Shown one piece after another: positions 1 through 8,754 of a stretch of DNA of 64,000 nucleotides. A program made the translations under genes and the position numbers. The notes under the pieces were generated by a model that worked only from the letters and a program-made list of their open reading frames with translations, searched no databases and was not told the DNA's origin. The DNA comes from Saccharicrinis sp963677655 (lineage in GTDB: Bacteria; Bacteroidota; Bacteroidia; Bacteroidales; Marinilabiliaceae), in the NCBI GenBank assembly GCA_963677655.1, contig OY782088.1, one strand, 5' to 3'. Each line of letters opens with the position of its first letter. Position 1 is the first letter of the stretch.

Positions 1-1
1 T

Positions 2-826
2 GCACTGGAAAATGGATTAACGTTCTTTGATATTCGTAACCATGAAGGATTTTTGCGTACATTAATTATTCGTACAACATCCACAGGTGAAGTAATGGTT
101 ATTGTTTCTTTTTATCATGAAGATGTTGAAAAAAGAGAAGGGTTATTAAATCACTTAAGCGAGCAGTTTCCTCAAATTACTTCTTTATTGTATGTAATAA
201 ATGGTAAGGCTAATGATACGATTGGTGATCAGGATATTATTTGCTTTAAAGGAAAAGAGTACATTGAGGAAGAAATGGAAGGACTAAAGTTCCGTATTGG
301 ACCAAAATCTTTTTATCAAACAAATTCAGAGCAAGCTTACGAACTGTATAAGGTAACACGTGACTTTGCAGGTCTTTCTGGAGATGAAGTTGTTTATGAT
401 TTATATACCGGAACGGGTACTATAGCTAATTTTGTTGCTTCTAAAGCAAAGAAGGTGGTTGGAATTGAATATGTTCCGGAAGCTATTGAGGATGCAAAAA
501 TAAACTCGGATTATAATAATATTGACAATACTGTTTTTTATGCCGGGGATATGAAAGATATTCTTAATGAAGAGTTTGTTAAAGAAAATGGTACTCCTGA
601 TGTAATGATTGTTGATCCTCCGCGTGCCGGAATGCATGAGGATGTTGTGAAGACAATTTTGAAGACCAATGTTCCTAAAATTGTATATGTAAGCTGTAAT
701 TCGGCAACTCAAGCCCGGGATTTAAATATATTAGATGAAAAATATAAAGTAGATAAAGTACAGCCTGTAGATATGTTCCCACATACTCATCATGTAGAAA
801 ATGTTGTCTTACTTTCGTTGAAGTAA
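2..826 (+). CDS. rlmD: 23S rRNA (uracil-5-)-methyltransferase RlmD/RumA-type, C-terminal part
   Basis: The reading frame is open from the left edge, so the 5' end lies outside the window; 274 residues are visible of a family usually 430-470 long. The missing part would hold the TRAM domain and the Fe-S cysteines. The visible part has the SAM-binding motif (DLYTGTGTIANF), the DPPRAGMH motif and the catalytic-cysteine motif SCNSATQARDL, ending in an HTHHVE-like tail as in RumA/TrmA enzymes. These enzymes methylate C5 of a uridine in 23S rRNA using SAM. Assignment to the RumA family is firm. Which uridine is modified (RlmD or RlmC type) cannot be decided from this fragment. Confidence 0.88.
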   Translation, partial: ALENGLTFFDIRNHEGFLRTLIIRTTSTGEVMVIVSFYHEDVEKREGLLNHLSEQFPQITSLLYVINGKANDTIGDQDIICFKGKEYIEEEMEGLKFRIGPKSFYQTNSEQAYELYKVTRDFAGLSGDEVVYDLYTGTGTIANFVASKAKKVVGIEYVPEAIEDAKINSDYNNIDNTVFYAGDMKDILNEEFVKENGTPDVMIVDPPRAGMHEDVVKTILKTNVPKIVYVSCNSATQARDLNILDEKYKVDKVQPVDMFPHTHHVENVVLLSLK

Positions 827-951
827 TTGTATAATAAGTGAAGTAGGGAGATATAGTGGAATTAATTCTATAAATATAGGAACTCAGGCAGTAATGAACC
901 AATTAGTAAAAGTTGAGTTATATAATTTATAATTGTTAGAATAAATAGAAT

Positions 952-1722
952 ATGCAAATTATTATATCTCCTGCAAAAGCTCTTGATTTTGAAAGTCCAT
1001 CTACAACGGATAAATACAGTGAATATCGTTTTACAAATGAAGCTCAGCAATTAGTTAGTGTGTTAAAGGGGTATAAGCCAGGTGATTTAGGTTTGTTAAT
1101 GAAGGTGAGTCAGAAATTAGCAGACCTAAATTATAATCGCTATCAGGATTGGCATTTTCCCTTTGAAAAAAAAGATGCCAAACAAGCATTGTTTGCTTTT
1201 AACGGTGAGGTTTATAATGGAATAAAAGCTGAAACTTTAAGTGAAAAAGAAATTGAAGTTGCCCAAAATAAACTACGTATTTTATCTGGTTTGTATGGTG
1301 TTTTACGGCCTTTGGATTTAATCTTACCTTATAGATTAGAGATGGGAACAAAGTTAACTTTTGATTCTTATAAAAACCTCTACGAATTTTGGGGAAGCAT
1401 GATTACAGAAGTGCTGAATGCAGATATAGACGAAAATAATCATAAAGCTCTAGTTAATTTAGCATCTAATGAATATTATAAATCAGTTGATTCTAAAAAT
1501 ATAAAAGTTCCAATAATTTCTCCTGAATTTAAAGACTTAAAGGATGGTAAATACAAGATAATTAGTATTTATGCCAAAAAAGCACGTGGTTTAATGACTC
1601 GTTTTATTATTCAAAATAACATTTCAAATCCTGAGGATTTGCGAGCATTCGATTTGGATGGTTACTTTTATAATAATCAACTTTCTACTGAATTAAAACC
1701 GGTTTTTACACGAGATCACTAG
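952..1722 (+). CDS. yaaA: YaaA family (UPF0246) peroxide-stress protein
   Basis: This is a 256-residue protein, the normal length for the family. It opens with the characteristic MQIIISPAKALDFE segment and contains the conserved LSGLYGVLRPLDLILPYRLEMG block and the KKARGLM segment near the C-terminus. In Escherichia coli YaaA limits intracellular free iron and protects DNA during hydrogen peroxide stress; the same role here is inferred from homology. No membrane segment or signal peptide is visible. It stands alone, 125 bases after the methyltransferase gene and followed by a structured non-coding stretch. Confidence 0.93.
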   Translation: MQIIISPAKALDFESPSTTDKYSEYRFTNEAQQLVSVLKGYKPGDLGLLMKVSQKLADLNYNRYQDWHFPFEKKDAKQALFAFNGEVYNGIKAETLSEKEIEVAQNKLRILSGLYGVLRPLDLILPYRLEMGTKLTFDSYKNLYEFWGSMITEVLNADIDENNHKALVNLASNEYYKSVDSKNIKVPIISPEFKDLKDGKYKIISIYAKKARGLMTRFIIQNNISNPEDLRAFDLDGYFYNNQLSTELKPVFTRDH

Positions 1723-2065
1723 TAAAAGCTTTTTAGTAAAAATAATTTGGCGTAGGCTAACTTTATCGTTTATCAGGCGAAAGTAATTCTCAGTATCTGA
1801 TTCGATTTGTCTTTGGGACAATAAGGAATCAATGCCTTAACTTTTCCTTACTTTTTTCTGACTTAATCCTGACTAAATTCACAAAATCGTGAGTTTGGTC
1901 AGAGTTTAGCGTGAGTTTGGTCAGAGTTTCTATCATCTCTTTTACCTCTGTAGTACAACCATAATACGAAGCAGTCTATACCTAAAATAACTTTACTATA
2001 TTATTTGATTTTCTAAAAATATTTTTTGTAACTTATAAAGGTGGAACCTAAAAAATTTAACCGTT
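1723..2065. other. 343-base non-coding stretch with nested stem-loop and tandem repeat
   Basis: No credible gene is seen here. The middle (about 1858-1929) holds a 20-base direct repeat and a two-level inverted repeat, described separately. The rest is AT-rich sequence without recognisable elements. Confidence 0.6.
1888..1929 (+). repeat. Tandem 20-base direct repeat (period 22)
   Basis: The sequence cgtgagtttggtcagagttt occurs at 1888-1907 and again, identical, at 1910-1929, separated by two bases (ag). Both copies can pair with upstream segments. The first pairs with 1869-1882 (14 base pairs counting two G-U, six-base loop). The second pairs with 1858-1866 (nine pairs). This gives a nested hairpin in the RNA. 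There is no T-tract, so a simple terminator is unlikely. Confidence 0.75.
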
Positions 2066-2779
2066 ATGACAAGTTCAGATATATTAGAAAGATATGGTAA
2101 CCTCTTAAAATCAGAGCAATTGGTTACTATGGATGATAAGATAATGCCTAATACATTTGTTTTGGAAGCTCCGGAACCTTTTCCCGGATTCTTTCATTAT
2201 TATAGTGAATCTCCTGTGGATTCAAAACCATTGTATATTTATTTAGTAGTAGATAAACTTTACACACTTGAAGAAGTAACCAGGGCCAGAGTAAATATTC
2301 AAAAGTATTTTCCATCAAGGTTTCATGCAGATGCAGGAACTGTAACTATTTATAATAAAACATACCATATTATAAGAGTTCGTCATTTAGATTCATACGA
2401 TCAAATTAAAGACTTACAGGCTTGTTTTGTTGATCAGGGTTTTGAATTTGAAAAGAAACCATCTAAAAAGATCGAGGGAGTAGGATTGATAAGGATTAAA
2501 AAATTCTATCATCTCCAAAAAATTGATGATGGAATTTATCTTGATTTGGTTGAAAAGGACCACGGGTATATTACTGTTCCGAGTTGTTATAAATGGTCCG
2601 AATTCCAGGTGTTAACTGAAAAGGTGAAGTATAATTGGGATGGTAGTTTTTTTGATGCAGCTCTTGGGCATTTTCATAATAATTTTGCAATTGAAGATAT
2701 GATACGTATTTATAATCCTAAAATTGATTTAAAGATGTTGCAGGGAATTAAGCAAAAGTATTTTGAACAAATAAAATAG
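2066..2779 (+). CDS. Conserved hypothetical protein, 237 aa
   Basis: I do not recognise this family. The product is a soluble-looking 237-residue protein without signal peptide or membrane segment, rich in aromatic and charged residues (for example PFPGFFHYYSE near residue 40 and HFHNNFAIEDMIRIY near residue 200). The C-terminal half reads like a globular domain with alternating strands. The gene is monocistronic: a stem-loop region lies upstream and a clear intrinsic terminator directly downstream (2803-2832). A housekeeping or accessory cytosolic role is all that can be said. The open frame, normal composition and tidy terminator argue that it is a real gene. Confidence 0.8.
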   Translation: MTSSDILERYGNLLKSEQLVTMDDKIMPNTFVLEAPEPFPGFFHYYSESPVDSKPLYIYLVVDKLYTLEEVTRARVNIQKYFPSRFHADAGTVTIYNKTYHIIRVRHLDSYDQIKDLQACFVDQGFEFEKKPSKKIEGVGLIRIKKFYHLQKIDDGIYLDLVEKDHGYITVPSCYKWSEFQVLTEKVKYNWDGSFFDAALGHFHNNFAIEDMIRIYNPKIDLKMLQGIKQKYFEQIK

Positions 2780-2802
2780 TTTAGCACGATATATTGTTTA
2801 GG

Positions 2803-2832
2803 AGAGACTTCTGGTTAGGAGTCTCTTTTTTT
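2803..2832 (+). terminator. Intrinsic terminator after the 237-aa gene
   Basis: A seven-base-pair stem (agagact at 2803-2809 with agtctct at 2820-2826) and ten-base loop are followed by an uninterrupted T-tract up to 2832, 24 bases after the stop codon of the preceding gene. Confidence 0.8.
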
Positions 2833-2879
2833 GTACCAACTGGTCGATAAGATTTCTTAACATCTGCTTAAGGAATATA

Positions 2880-2912
2880 TTTGTTAAATATTAGAATATT
2901 AATGTATTTTTG
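2880..2912 (+). promoter_or_regulatory. Candidate Bacteroidota sigma-ABfr promoter for the 5'-nucleotidase pair
   Basis: TATTTTTG at 2905-2912 fits the Bacteroidota -7 consensus TAnnTTTG. A TTTG ending at 2883 lies 21 bases upstream, at the expected -33 distance. The ATG of the lipoprotein gene follows 31 bases later, just after the terminator of the previous gene. Confidence 0.45.
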
Positions 2913-2942
2913 TTGAAGTGATCAATAAATGTATATAACATA

Positions 2943-3704
2943 ATGAAATTAAAAAGTAATTTATTAGTCTTTTTGCTTGGGTTTATTATTCTGGTAAGTT
3001 GTAAGCAAAATATTAATATTAAAAATATATCAGGAGGTTTAATTGGTGTAGATAGTGCTCAAATTGCAGATACGGTTTTAGTAAAATATATTGAGCCATT
3101 TAGGGAAGATATTGACAAACAAATGAACCGGGTTATTGGTTATAGTGACAAAGAATTGGATGCTTATTTTCCAGAAAGCCCGTTGTCAAATTTTGTATCA
3201 GACATTATTCAGGAAGAAGCCTTAAATTATCTGAAGTTACAAAATGCAGATACTCTATCATTAATTACATTGATGAATATCAGGGGGCTAAGAGCCTCGT
3301 TGCCAGAAGGGGAGATTTTAGTGAGGGATATTTTTGAAATTATGCCATTTGAAAATCAAATAGTAGTTCTAACTCTTTCCGGTAATAGTGTTGAAGAATT
3401 ATTTAATCATATTAGCGCTACTAATGGAGAGGGCATCAGTGGAGCACTTTTAGAGATTAAGGACAGGAAGCCTCAAAAACTTTTAATTGGAGGAAAGCCA
3501 TTAGATGTGAATCAAAATTATTATTTGGCAACATCTGATTATTTGGCTAATGGAGGGGATTACTTCTCGATGATTGTTAATCCTATAAAACGAGAATTGG
3601 TAGGTAATAAAATTCGAGAAGCTATAATAGAATATATTGAAGAACTTAATCGTAAGGGAGTTAAGGCTGTAAGTGAAATTGATGGAAGAGTAAAAATTTA
3701 TTAA
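2943..3704 (+). CDS. 5'-nucleotidase C-terminal-domain lipoprotein
   Basis: The 253-residue product begins with a lipoprotein signal peptide whose lipobox is LVSC (lipidated Cys20). The rest matches the 5'-nucleotidase C-terminal domain (UshA type), the part that binds the nucleotide base. Characteristic blocks are SPLSNFVSDIIQEEA, MNIRGLRASLPEGEI with the DIFEIMPFENQ segment, and LATSDYLANGGDY. The metallophosphatase domain is missing here but is encoded four bases downstream, so the two products probably form one periplasmic or surface nucleotide-hydrolysing unit. Such a split arrangement is common in Bacteroidota. The exact substrate is not determinable. Confidence 0.88.
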   Translation: MKLKSNLLVFLLGFIILVSCKQNINIKNISGGLIGVDSAQIADTVLVKYIEPFREDIDKQMNRVIGYSDKELDAYFPESPLSNFVSDIIQEEALNYLKLQNADTLSLITLMNIRGLRASLPEGEILVRDIFEIMPFENQIVVLTLSGNSVEELFNHISATNGEGISGALLEIKDRKPQKLLIGGKPLDVNQNYYLATSDYLANGGDYFSMIVNPIKRELVGNKIREAIIEYIEELNRKGVKAVSEIDGRVKIY

Positions 3705-3708
3705 GGTT

Positions 3709-4614
3709 ATGACAAGTAGAAGAAGTTTTATTAAAAATATTGCTCTTGGTGCTGCCGCAGGATCGTTGGTTTTACCTTCATGTAAATTACAGAGAGGAGA
3801 TGTAAAAGTTACTATTCTTCATACAAATGATGTTCATAGTCATATTGAACCTTTCCCAAAGGACCATAGTAAATATCCAAATCAAGGCGGTTTCGCACGT
3901 AGGTCTGCTTTGATAAAACAAGTTAGGGCAAATGAAGAACATGTATTGTTGTTAGATTCGGGAGATATCTTTCAGGGCACACCTTATTTTAACTTTTACA
4001 AAGGTGAGCTTGATATAAAACTGATGAACTTAATGAAGTATGATGCTTCAACAATAGGGAATCATGAGTTTGATAATGGAGTTGAAGAATTAGCAAAGCA
4101 GTTAAGAAAAGCTGAATTTACTTTTTTAAATAGTAATTATAATTTAGAAAATAGTATACTAAAAGACCTTACAAAACCATTTAAGGTTTTTAGAAAAGGA
4201 GGTATTAAGATTGGAATTATAGGGTTGGGGATTGAGTTGCATGGATTGGTGGATCCTAGTAAATATAGTGATATTCAATATAATGATCCTATTAAATATG
4301 GAGATACAATGGCTGGATATTTGAAGAATCAAGAAGGGTGTGATTATGTTATAGCATTATCTCATTTGGGCTATAGCTATGAAGGTGATAAAGTTAGTGA
4401 TGTTGTTTTGGCCAAAAATACTGAGAATATTGATTTGATATTAGGTGGCCATACTCATACCTTTTTAGATGAGCCAACAGTTTTGAAAAATAAGGCAGGT
4501 AAAGATGTAGTTATTAATCAAACAGGTTGGGCAGGAGTAAAACTAGGTCGATTAGATATTGTTTTTAGTAGTGATAAAAGTGATAAAAGGTTAGCTTACC
4601 ATGCACAATTGTAA
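3709..4614 (+). CDS. UshA-type metallophosphatase (5'-nucleotidase N-terminal domain), Tat-exported
   Basis: This 301-residue calcineurin-like phosphoesterase carries the full metal-binding set of the 5'-nucleotidase family: TNDVHSH, LLDSGDIFQG, IGNHEFDNG, SHLGYS and GGHTHTF. The N-terminus has a twin-arginine motif (RRSFIK, residues 4-9) followed by a hydrophobic stretch and LPSC, suggesting a Tat-exported lipoprotein. It lacks the substrate-binding C-terminal domain, which is supplied by the gene four bases upstream. Predicted activity is hydrolysis of nucleotides or related phosphate esters outside the cytoplasm. The pair is clearly one operon. Confidence 0.92.
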   Translation: MTSRRSFIKNIALGAAAGSLVLPSCKLQRGDVKVTILHTNDVHSHIEPFPKDHSKYPNQGGFARRSALIKQVRANEEHVLLLDSGDIFQGTPYFNFYKGELDIKLMNLMKYDASTIGNHEFDNGVEELAKQLRKAEFTFLNSNYNLENSILKDLTKPFKVFRKGGIKIGIIGLGIELHGLVDPSKYSDIQYNDPIKYGDTMAGYLKNQEGCDYVIALSHLGYSYEGDKVSDVVLAKNTENIDLILGGHTHTFLDEPTVLKNKAGKDVVINQTGWAGVKLGRLDIVFSSDKSDKRLAYHAQL

Positions 4615-4720
4615 TATTTTTGTTGTTATGATTTAAACATGTAGAAGTTATTCGGGGGCAAGGAGGATTATCAAATTTATTAGAGAGTTCCATCAGGCCG
4701 TTGAAAATAAATTTAATCAG

Positions 4721-5287
4721 ATGAAAATTCCTATTATAGATTTAACCATTGAAAATATTCAGAAGTTGCAAGAGCAAAATGATTGGAGTGATCATTTTAA
4801 CCTGGTTGTTTGGCCCAGATTGCTTGTGTGGTTAGGTCTTAAAGATCAGTTTTTAGATTATAAAGATCTTAACTGGAAGGTGCATTATACACCAGACAAT
4901 ATGCATAATAATTTTGTTTCGATGCATGTTAATGACCCTAATCAAACTTTTAATTTTTATTTTCAGATACCATTGGTTCAGAATTTTTCTTTTAATCTTT
5001 ATTTGGGAGATAGTACTTATAATTTCTTTGAGATATATCCTAAATTAATTGAGGAGGGAGTGGTAAATGACGGAGAATTTAAAATTCAGGCAACTTCTAC
5101 AATTTTGCCTCATTTGGTATTATCTACACCCCAGAGCAAGTATGAACGGAAAGTATTAATGGAAATTAATGAAAAAAATTATTCAGTTTTAGTTAAAAAT
5201 GATCCACTTATTAATTTACTAATATGGAACTTTAATCGGTTTATTAAACCATTACAGATGATTGTTGATGGTAAGTGGTCGCTTTAA
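4721..5287 (+). CDS. Hypothetical protein, 188 aa
   Basis: I do not recognise this family. The product is 188 residues, has no signal peptide or membrane segment, and is strongly enriched in aromatic residues and asparagine (VVWPRLLVWLGL near residue 30, FNFYFQIPLVQNFSFNLY around residues 78-95). It starts 106 bases after the phosphatase gene and ends at a strong bidirectional terminator shared with the opposing regulator gene. It could be cotranscribed with the nucleotidase pair, but nothing in the sequence links their functions. Confidence 0.7.
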   Translation: MKIPIIDLTIENIQKLQEQNDWSDHFNLVVWPRLLVWLGLKDQFLDYKDLNWKVHYTPDNMHNNFVSMHVNDPNQTFNFYFQIPLVQNFSFNLYLGDSTYNFFEIYPKLIEEGVVNDGEFKIQATSTILPHLVLSTPQSKYERKVLMEINEKNYSVLVKNDPLINLLIWNFNRFIKPLQMIVDGKWSL

Positions 5288-5314
5288 ATAAAGCATTAAC
5301 AAAATCAGATAAAA

Positions 5315-5346
5315 AATGCCGAATAAAAATATTCGGCATTTTTTTT
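5315..5346. terminator. Bidirectional intrinsic terminator between convergent genes
   Basis: A perfect ten-base-pair stem (aatgccgaat at 5315-5324 with attcggcatt at 5331-5340) and six-base loop are flanked by A residues on the left and T residues on the right. It can therefore stop transcription from both the 188-aa gene and the convergent Lrp-family gene. Confidence 0.88.
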
Positions 5347-5809
5347 ATTCTATAGGTAATTGACGTTTAAATGTTTCTTCCAGAGAAATGATTGTTTCGG
5401 TAGATGATATTCCTTCAATGGATTGTAATTTATCATGAAGCATTCTCTTCAAATCCTCATTGTTTTTAGCATATATTTTAATAAATATGGCGTATTGGCC
5501 TGTTGTATAATGGCATTCTACAATTTCCGGTATTTGTTTCATTGCTTCGACTACTTTGTCGAATAAACTGGCTTTTTCAAGAAAAACTCCCATAAAAGCA
5601 CAAGTGTGAAATCCTATTTTTGTAGGATTAATAACAAACTCAGAACCTTTTATTACGCCCAGGTTTATTAATCTCTGAATTCTTTGGTGTATAGCAGCTC
5701 CGGATACCTTACATTCGCGAGCAACTTCTAAAAAAGGGATACGAGCATTTTTTGTGATAAGAGAGAGAATTTTCTTATCTAAATGATCAATTTGTTGGCT
5801 GTTTTCCAT
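5345..5809 (-). CDS. Lrp/AsnC family transcriptional regulator
   Basis: The 154-residue protein has the standard two-part Lrp/AsnC architecture. An N-terminal winged helix-turn-helix (about residues 8-60; LDKKILSLITKNARIPFLEVA and VSGAAIHQRIQRLINLGVI) is followed by a C-terminal RAM ligand-binding/oligomerisation domain (about 70-150; GVFLEKASLFDKVVEAM, VECHYTTGQYAIFIKI). Such proteins sense amino acids and act as dimers or octamers. No obviously coupled target gene sits next to it: the upstream neighbour on the same strand is a mechanosensitive channel. Ligand and regulon are unknown. Confidence 0.92.
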   Translation of the reverse strand: MENSQQIDHLDKKILSLITKNARIPFLEVARECKVSGAAIHQRIQRLINLGVIKGSEFVINPTKIGFHTCAFMGVFLEKASLFDKVVEAMKQIPEIVECHYTTGQYAIFIKIYAKNNEDLKRMLHDKLQSIEGISSTETIISLEETFKRQLPIE

Positions 5810-6031
5810 TTCTCTTCACTTGAAGTTATAATTTGTAAATATTTAATGGGTTTAACTAATGATTTGTTGCAAAATTATAAATATATTACTAGATATTCAA
5901 TGATTTATAACAATTTACCGAAATATTATAGTTTGTTAACTACAATTTGTTAGTTCAAAAAATATTTGAGGTAATGTGTTGTAATTTGCTGTAAATCAGG
6001 TTGTGGTAACGTTGTGTTTTTCAGAGGTTAT

Positions 6032-7339
6032 TTACTCGTTTACAAAAATATTTGAGTTATAGTCCTGATTAGTTGGAAATTGATATACTTTTAAATCAAA
6101 ATGAGGTAATACAGCAAGTATGTGGTCAAAAATATCAGCCTGAATGCCTTCGTAATTAGCCCAGGCTTGATCTTTACTAAATACATATATCTCAATGGGA
6201 ATTCCTTTTTCAGTTGGTTGTAGATGGCGCACTAGAAAAGTCATGTTATCATGAATCATAGGATGGTTGCGTAAATAGCTCTCAAGATACTTCCTAAATA
6301 CTCCCAGGTTAGTAAGCTTTCTTCCATTGATGGGGAATGTGTCGTCAATATCAAATTTTTCGTTATGTTTTTCTAATTCAATTAACTTGTCTTGAATATA
6401 GTCTTTTAATACATGTACTTTTTGCAATTTTGAAATCATCTGATCAGAACAGAATTTCACAGAATTCATGTCAATATTTATGGCTCGTTTAATTCTTCTA
6501 CCTCCGGATTCTTCCATTCCCTTCCAGTTTTTGAAGCTTTCACTTACCAAGGCATAGGTTGGAATAGTAGAGATTGTTTTATCCCAGTTTTGGACTTTTA
6601 CTGTGTTCAATGTCATTTCTAAAACAGAACCATCAGCTTTATGAGATGGCATTTCAATCCAGTCGCCTGGTTTTACCATATTGTTAGCCGAAAGTTGAAT
6701 GCTGGCAACAAATCCCAAAATAGTATCCTTAAATACAAGTAAGAGAACTGCGGCAACAGCTCCAAGGCCCGTAAATACTGTTGTTAATTTAATATTGAGA
6801 ATGATCGATATTGTAATAAGTATTCCTATTAGAATGATAGCGAGTTGAAAGCCTTGAAGGTATCCTTTTATAGGTCTTTCTGTACTATCAGGGAGGGTTT
6901 CATAAACATCTCCAATTGATTTTAGAAATGAGTCGGAAAGAAGGATAAAAATAAAAATAAAATATATAGCTATTAAACTGTGGAGTGTGCTGTTAATACT
7001 TTCGAATTGACTGAAAATTAGATCTAAGGAAGAGTAAATAATTATTGCAGGAATAATATATGCAGCACGGCTAATTAATTTTCTTCTTACAAAGAAATCA
7101 TCATACTTAGATTTTGTTTTGTGCATGATGTGTTCAACATATCTGACTAAATACTTTGTTGCTATGATATGTGAAAGTTTTGCAATTATTAAAACTAAGG
7201 CAGAAAATATAAAAACAGTAATATATGTAGTTAGCTCTTCATTTACACCAATTTTTTGTAAAATTTCTTCAAATGAACTAATCAGGGTTTCCGGTTTAAT
7301 TTCTTTTACTGTTTCTTCTATAGATTGTAACTGAATCAT
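6032..7339 (-). CDS. Mechanosensitive ion channel, MscS superfamily (YbdG/MscM-like)
   Basis: This 435-residue membrane protein has several N-terminal hydrophobic segments (about residues 40-195). They are followed by a pore helix region with LGAVAAVLLLVFKDTILGF and a beta domain (PGDWIEM...GSVLEMTLNTVKVQNWD) typical of MscS proteins. The long insert between the beta domain and the C-terminus and the SFKNWKGMEESGGRRIKR segment match the YbdG subgroup rather than small MscS. The predicted role is release of solutes on membrane tension. It is transcribed divergently from the M64 peptidase gene with a 110-base gap. Confidence 0.93.
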   Translation of the reverse strand: MIQLQSIEETVKEIKPETLISSFEEILQKIGVNEELTTYITVFIFSALVLIIAKLSHIIATKYLVRYVEHIMHKTKSKYDDFFVRRKLISRAAYIIPAIIIYSSLDLIFSQFESINSTLHSLIAIYFIFIFILLSDSFLKSIGDVYETLPDSTERPIKGYLQGFQLAIILIGILITISIILNIKLTTVFTGLGAVAAVLLLVFKDTILGFVASIQLSANNMVKPGDWIEMPSHKADGSVLEMTLNTVKVQNWDKTISTIPTYALVSESFKNWKGMEESGGRRIKRAINIDMNSVKFCSDQMISKLQKVHVLKDYIQDKLIELEKHNEKFDIDDTFPINGRKLTNLGVFRKYLESYLRNHPMIHDNMTFLVRHLQPTEKGIPIEIYVFSKDQAWANYEGIQADIFDHILAVLPHFDLKVYQFPTNQDYNSNIFVNE

Positions 7340-7449
7340 ATAAAATGTATGGTTGTATGAGATATAATGTTTGTCAAATGCAATATCTCAGGTTTTATTA
7401 TTTAGTGTTTCATTATTTTTACAAAAATAAAAGTTAAAATTAAATTAAT

Positions 7450-8727
7450 ATGAGATACTTATTTTTTATTCTAGGCTTATTTATACTATCCAATTTTTCT
7501 ATTATAGCACAAACTTTCAACAGTTTTACAGATGAATCTTTACGAATAGACTTTATACTTAGCGGAAATAATACTGAAACTAATGCTTCTATTTTTGAAT
7601 TAAAGAAAGAATCTTATTGGGGAGGATCGCCTAAAACTAAGGATGCATTTGATTATGGTGAATTTAGGATTGTAGTTAAAGACTCTTTAAAAAAATCAAT
7701 TCTTTATTCACGAGGATTCTGTACATTGTTTGAAGAGTGGCAAACAACAGATGAAGCATTAATTATTGATAAAGCTTTTCAGCAAAGCATATTGGTTCCT
7801 TTTCCAAATCAAAAAGTAAATGTTTCGATTGAAAGAAGAACCAGGGATGGAGTTTTCTATTCTATTTTAGAAACGAATATTGAACCTGATGATTATTCAA
7901 TAAAAAAGTTTAACTCTCCAAAGGTAGAGTATCATAAAATAGTAGATAATGGTGACGCTGAAGATTGTGTTGATATTGTATTTGTGGGAGATGGATATAT
8001 CAAGGAAGAGATGGATAAATTTCACAGTGATGTAAAACGCCTTACAGATTTTTTATTTAAACAAGCTCCTTTTGATAAGTTGAAAACGAAATTTAATATC
8101 TGGGCAGTGGATGTGGTTTCGGATGATTCCGGAATGACAGATCCTCGTAAAGAAATTTGGAAAAGCACAGCTCTTAAATCTAGTTTTAATACATTGAATT
8201 CAGACCGCTATCTTGAGAGTGAACATACTTTCTTAATTCGTGATTATGCAGGCTTGGTGCCTTACGATCAGATTTATGTGATTGCCAATACTACAAAATA
8301 TGGTGGAGGAGGTATATACAACCATTTTTCATTAACTTCGGTGGATAATGAAAAATCATTGGTAGTCTGTGTTCATGAGTTTGGACATGGATTTGCAGGT
8401 TTAGGAGACGAGTATTACACATCGTCAACTAGTTATAATGATTTTTTTAATCAGAAAATAGAACCATGGCAACCCAATCTTACAACAATGGTTGACTTTG
8501 AAAGTAAGTGGAAAGACATGATAGATGCATCAATTCCTGTTCCTACACCAGTTAAGGATGAATATAATAATACTGTAGGAGCTTATGAAGGTGGAGGTTA
8601 CGTTGCCAAGGGAATTTATCGACCAATGATTGACTGCAGAATGAAAACAAACGAAGCAGAGGGTTTTTGTCCTGTATGTCAAAGAGCTATTGAAAAAATG
8701 GTTCTATTTTTAACAAACGAATTATAA
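7450..8727 (+). CDS. Secreted M64-family (IgA peptidase-type) zinc metallopeptidase
   Basis: The 425-residue precursor has an N-terminal signal peptide (to about residue 20, cleaved near IIAQTF). An N-terminal M64-type beta domain is followed by the catalytic domain with the zinc motif HEFGH (residues 309-313) and downstream GLGDEYY. A C-terminal cysteine cluster (DCRMKTNEAEGFCPVCQRAIE) is also conserved in this family. M64 peptidases were first described as an IgA protease of Clostridium, but Bacteroidota homologues are widespread with unknown substrates. An IgA-specific function should not be assumed. Confidence 0.9.
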   Translation: MRYLFFILGLFILSNFSIIAQTFNSFTDESLRIDFILSGNNTETNASIFELKKESYWGGSPKTKDAFDYGEFRIVVKDSLKKSILYSRGFCTLFEEWQTTDEALIIDKAFQQSILVPFPNQKVNVSIERRTRDGVFYSILETNIEPDDYSIKKFNSPKVEYHKIVDNGDAEDCVDIVFVGDGYIKEEMDKFHSDVKRLTDFLFKQAPFDKLKTKFNIWAVDVVSDDSGMTDPRKEIWKSTALKSSFNTLNSDRYLESEHTFLIRDYAGLVPYDQIYVIANTTKYGGGGIYNHFSLTSVDNEKSLVVCVHEFGHGFAGLGDEYYTSSTSYNDFFNQKIEPWQPNLTTMVDFESKWKDMIDASIPVPTPVKDEYNNTVGAYEGGGYVAKGIYRPMIDCRMKTNEAEGFCPVCQRAIEKMVLFLTNEL

Positions 8728-8754
8728 TCAGAGTGAAGTACCGATCTAAAAAAA

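Noticed and set aside
401..712. Reverse-strand open frame inside the RlmD gene
   Set aside because: It is a shadow of the methyltransferase gene. The composition is unlike a protein (isoleucine/asparagine/tyrosine-rich) and it conflicts with the clear forward gene.
5810..6031. Possible second regulator-binding site or small RNA upstream of the Lrp gene
   Set aside because: Only AT-rich sequence with weak short repeats (ttgttaac/tgttagtt) was seen. It is too weak to call.
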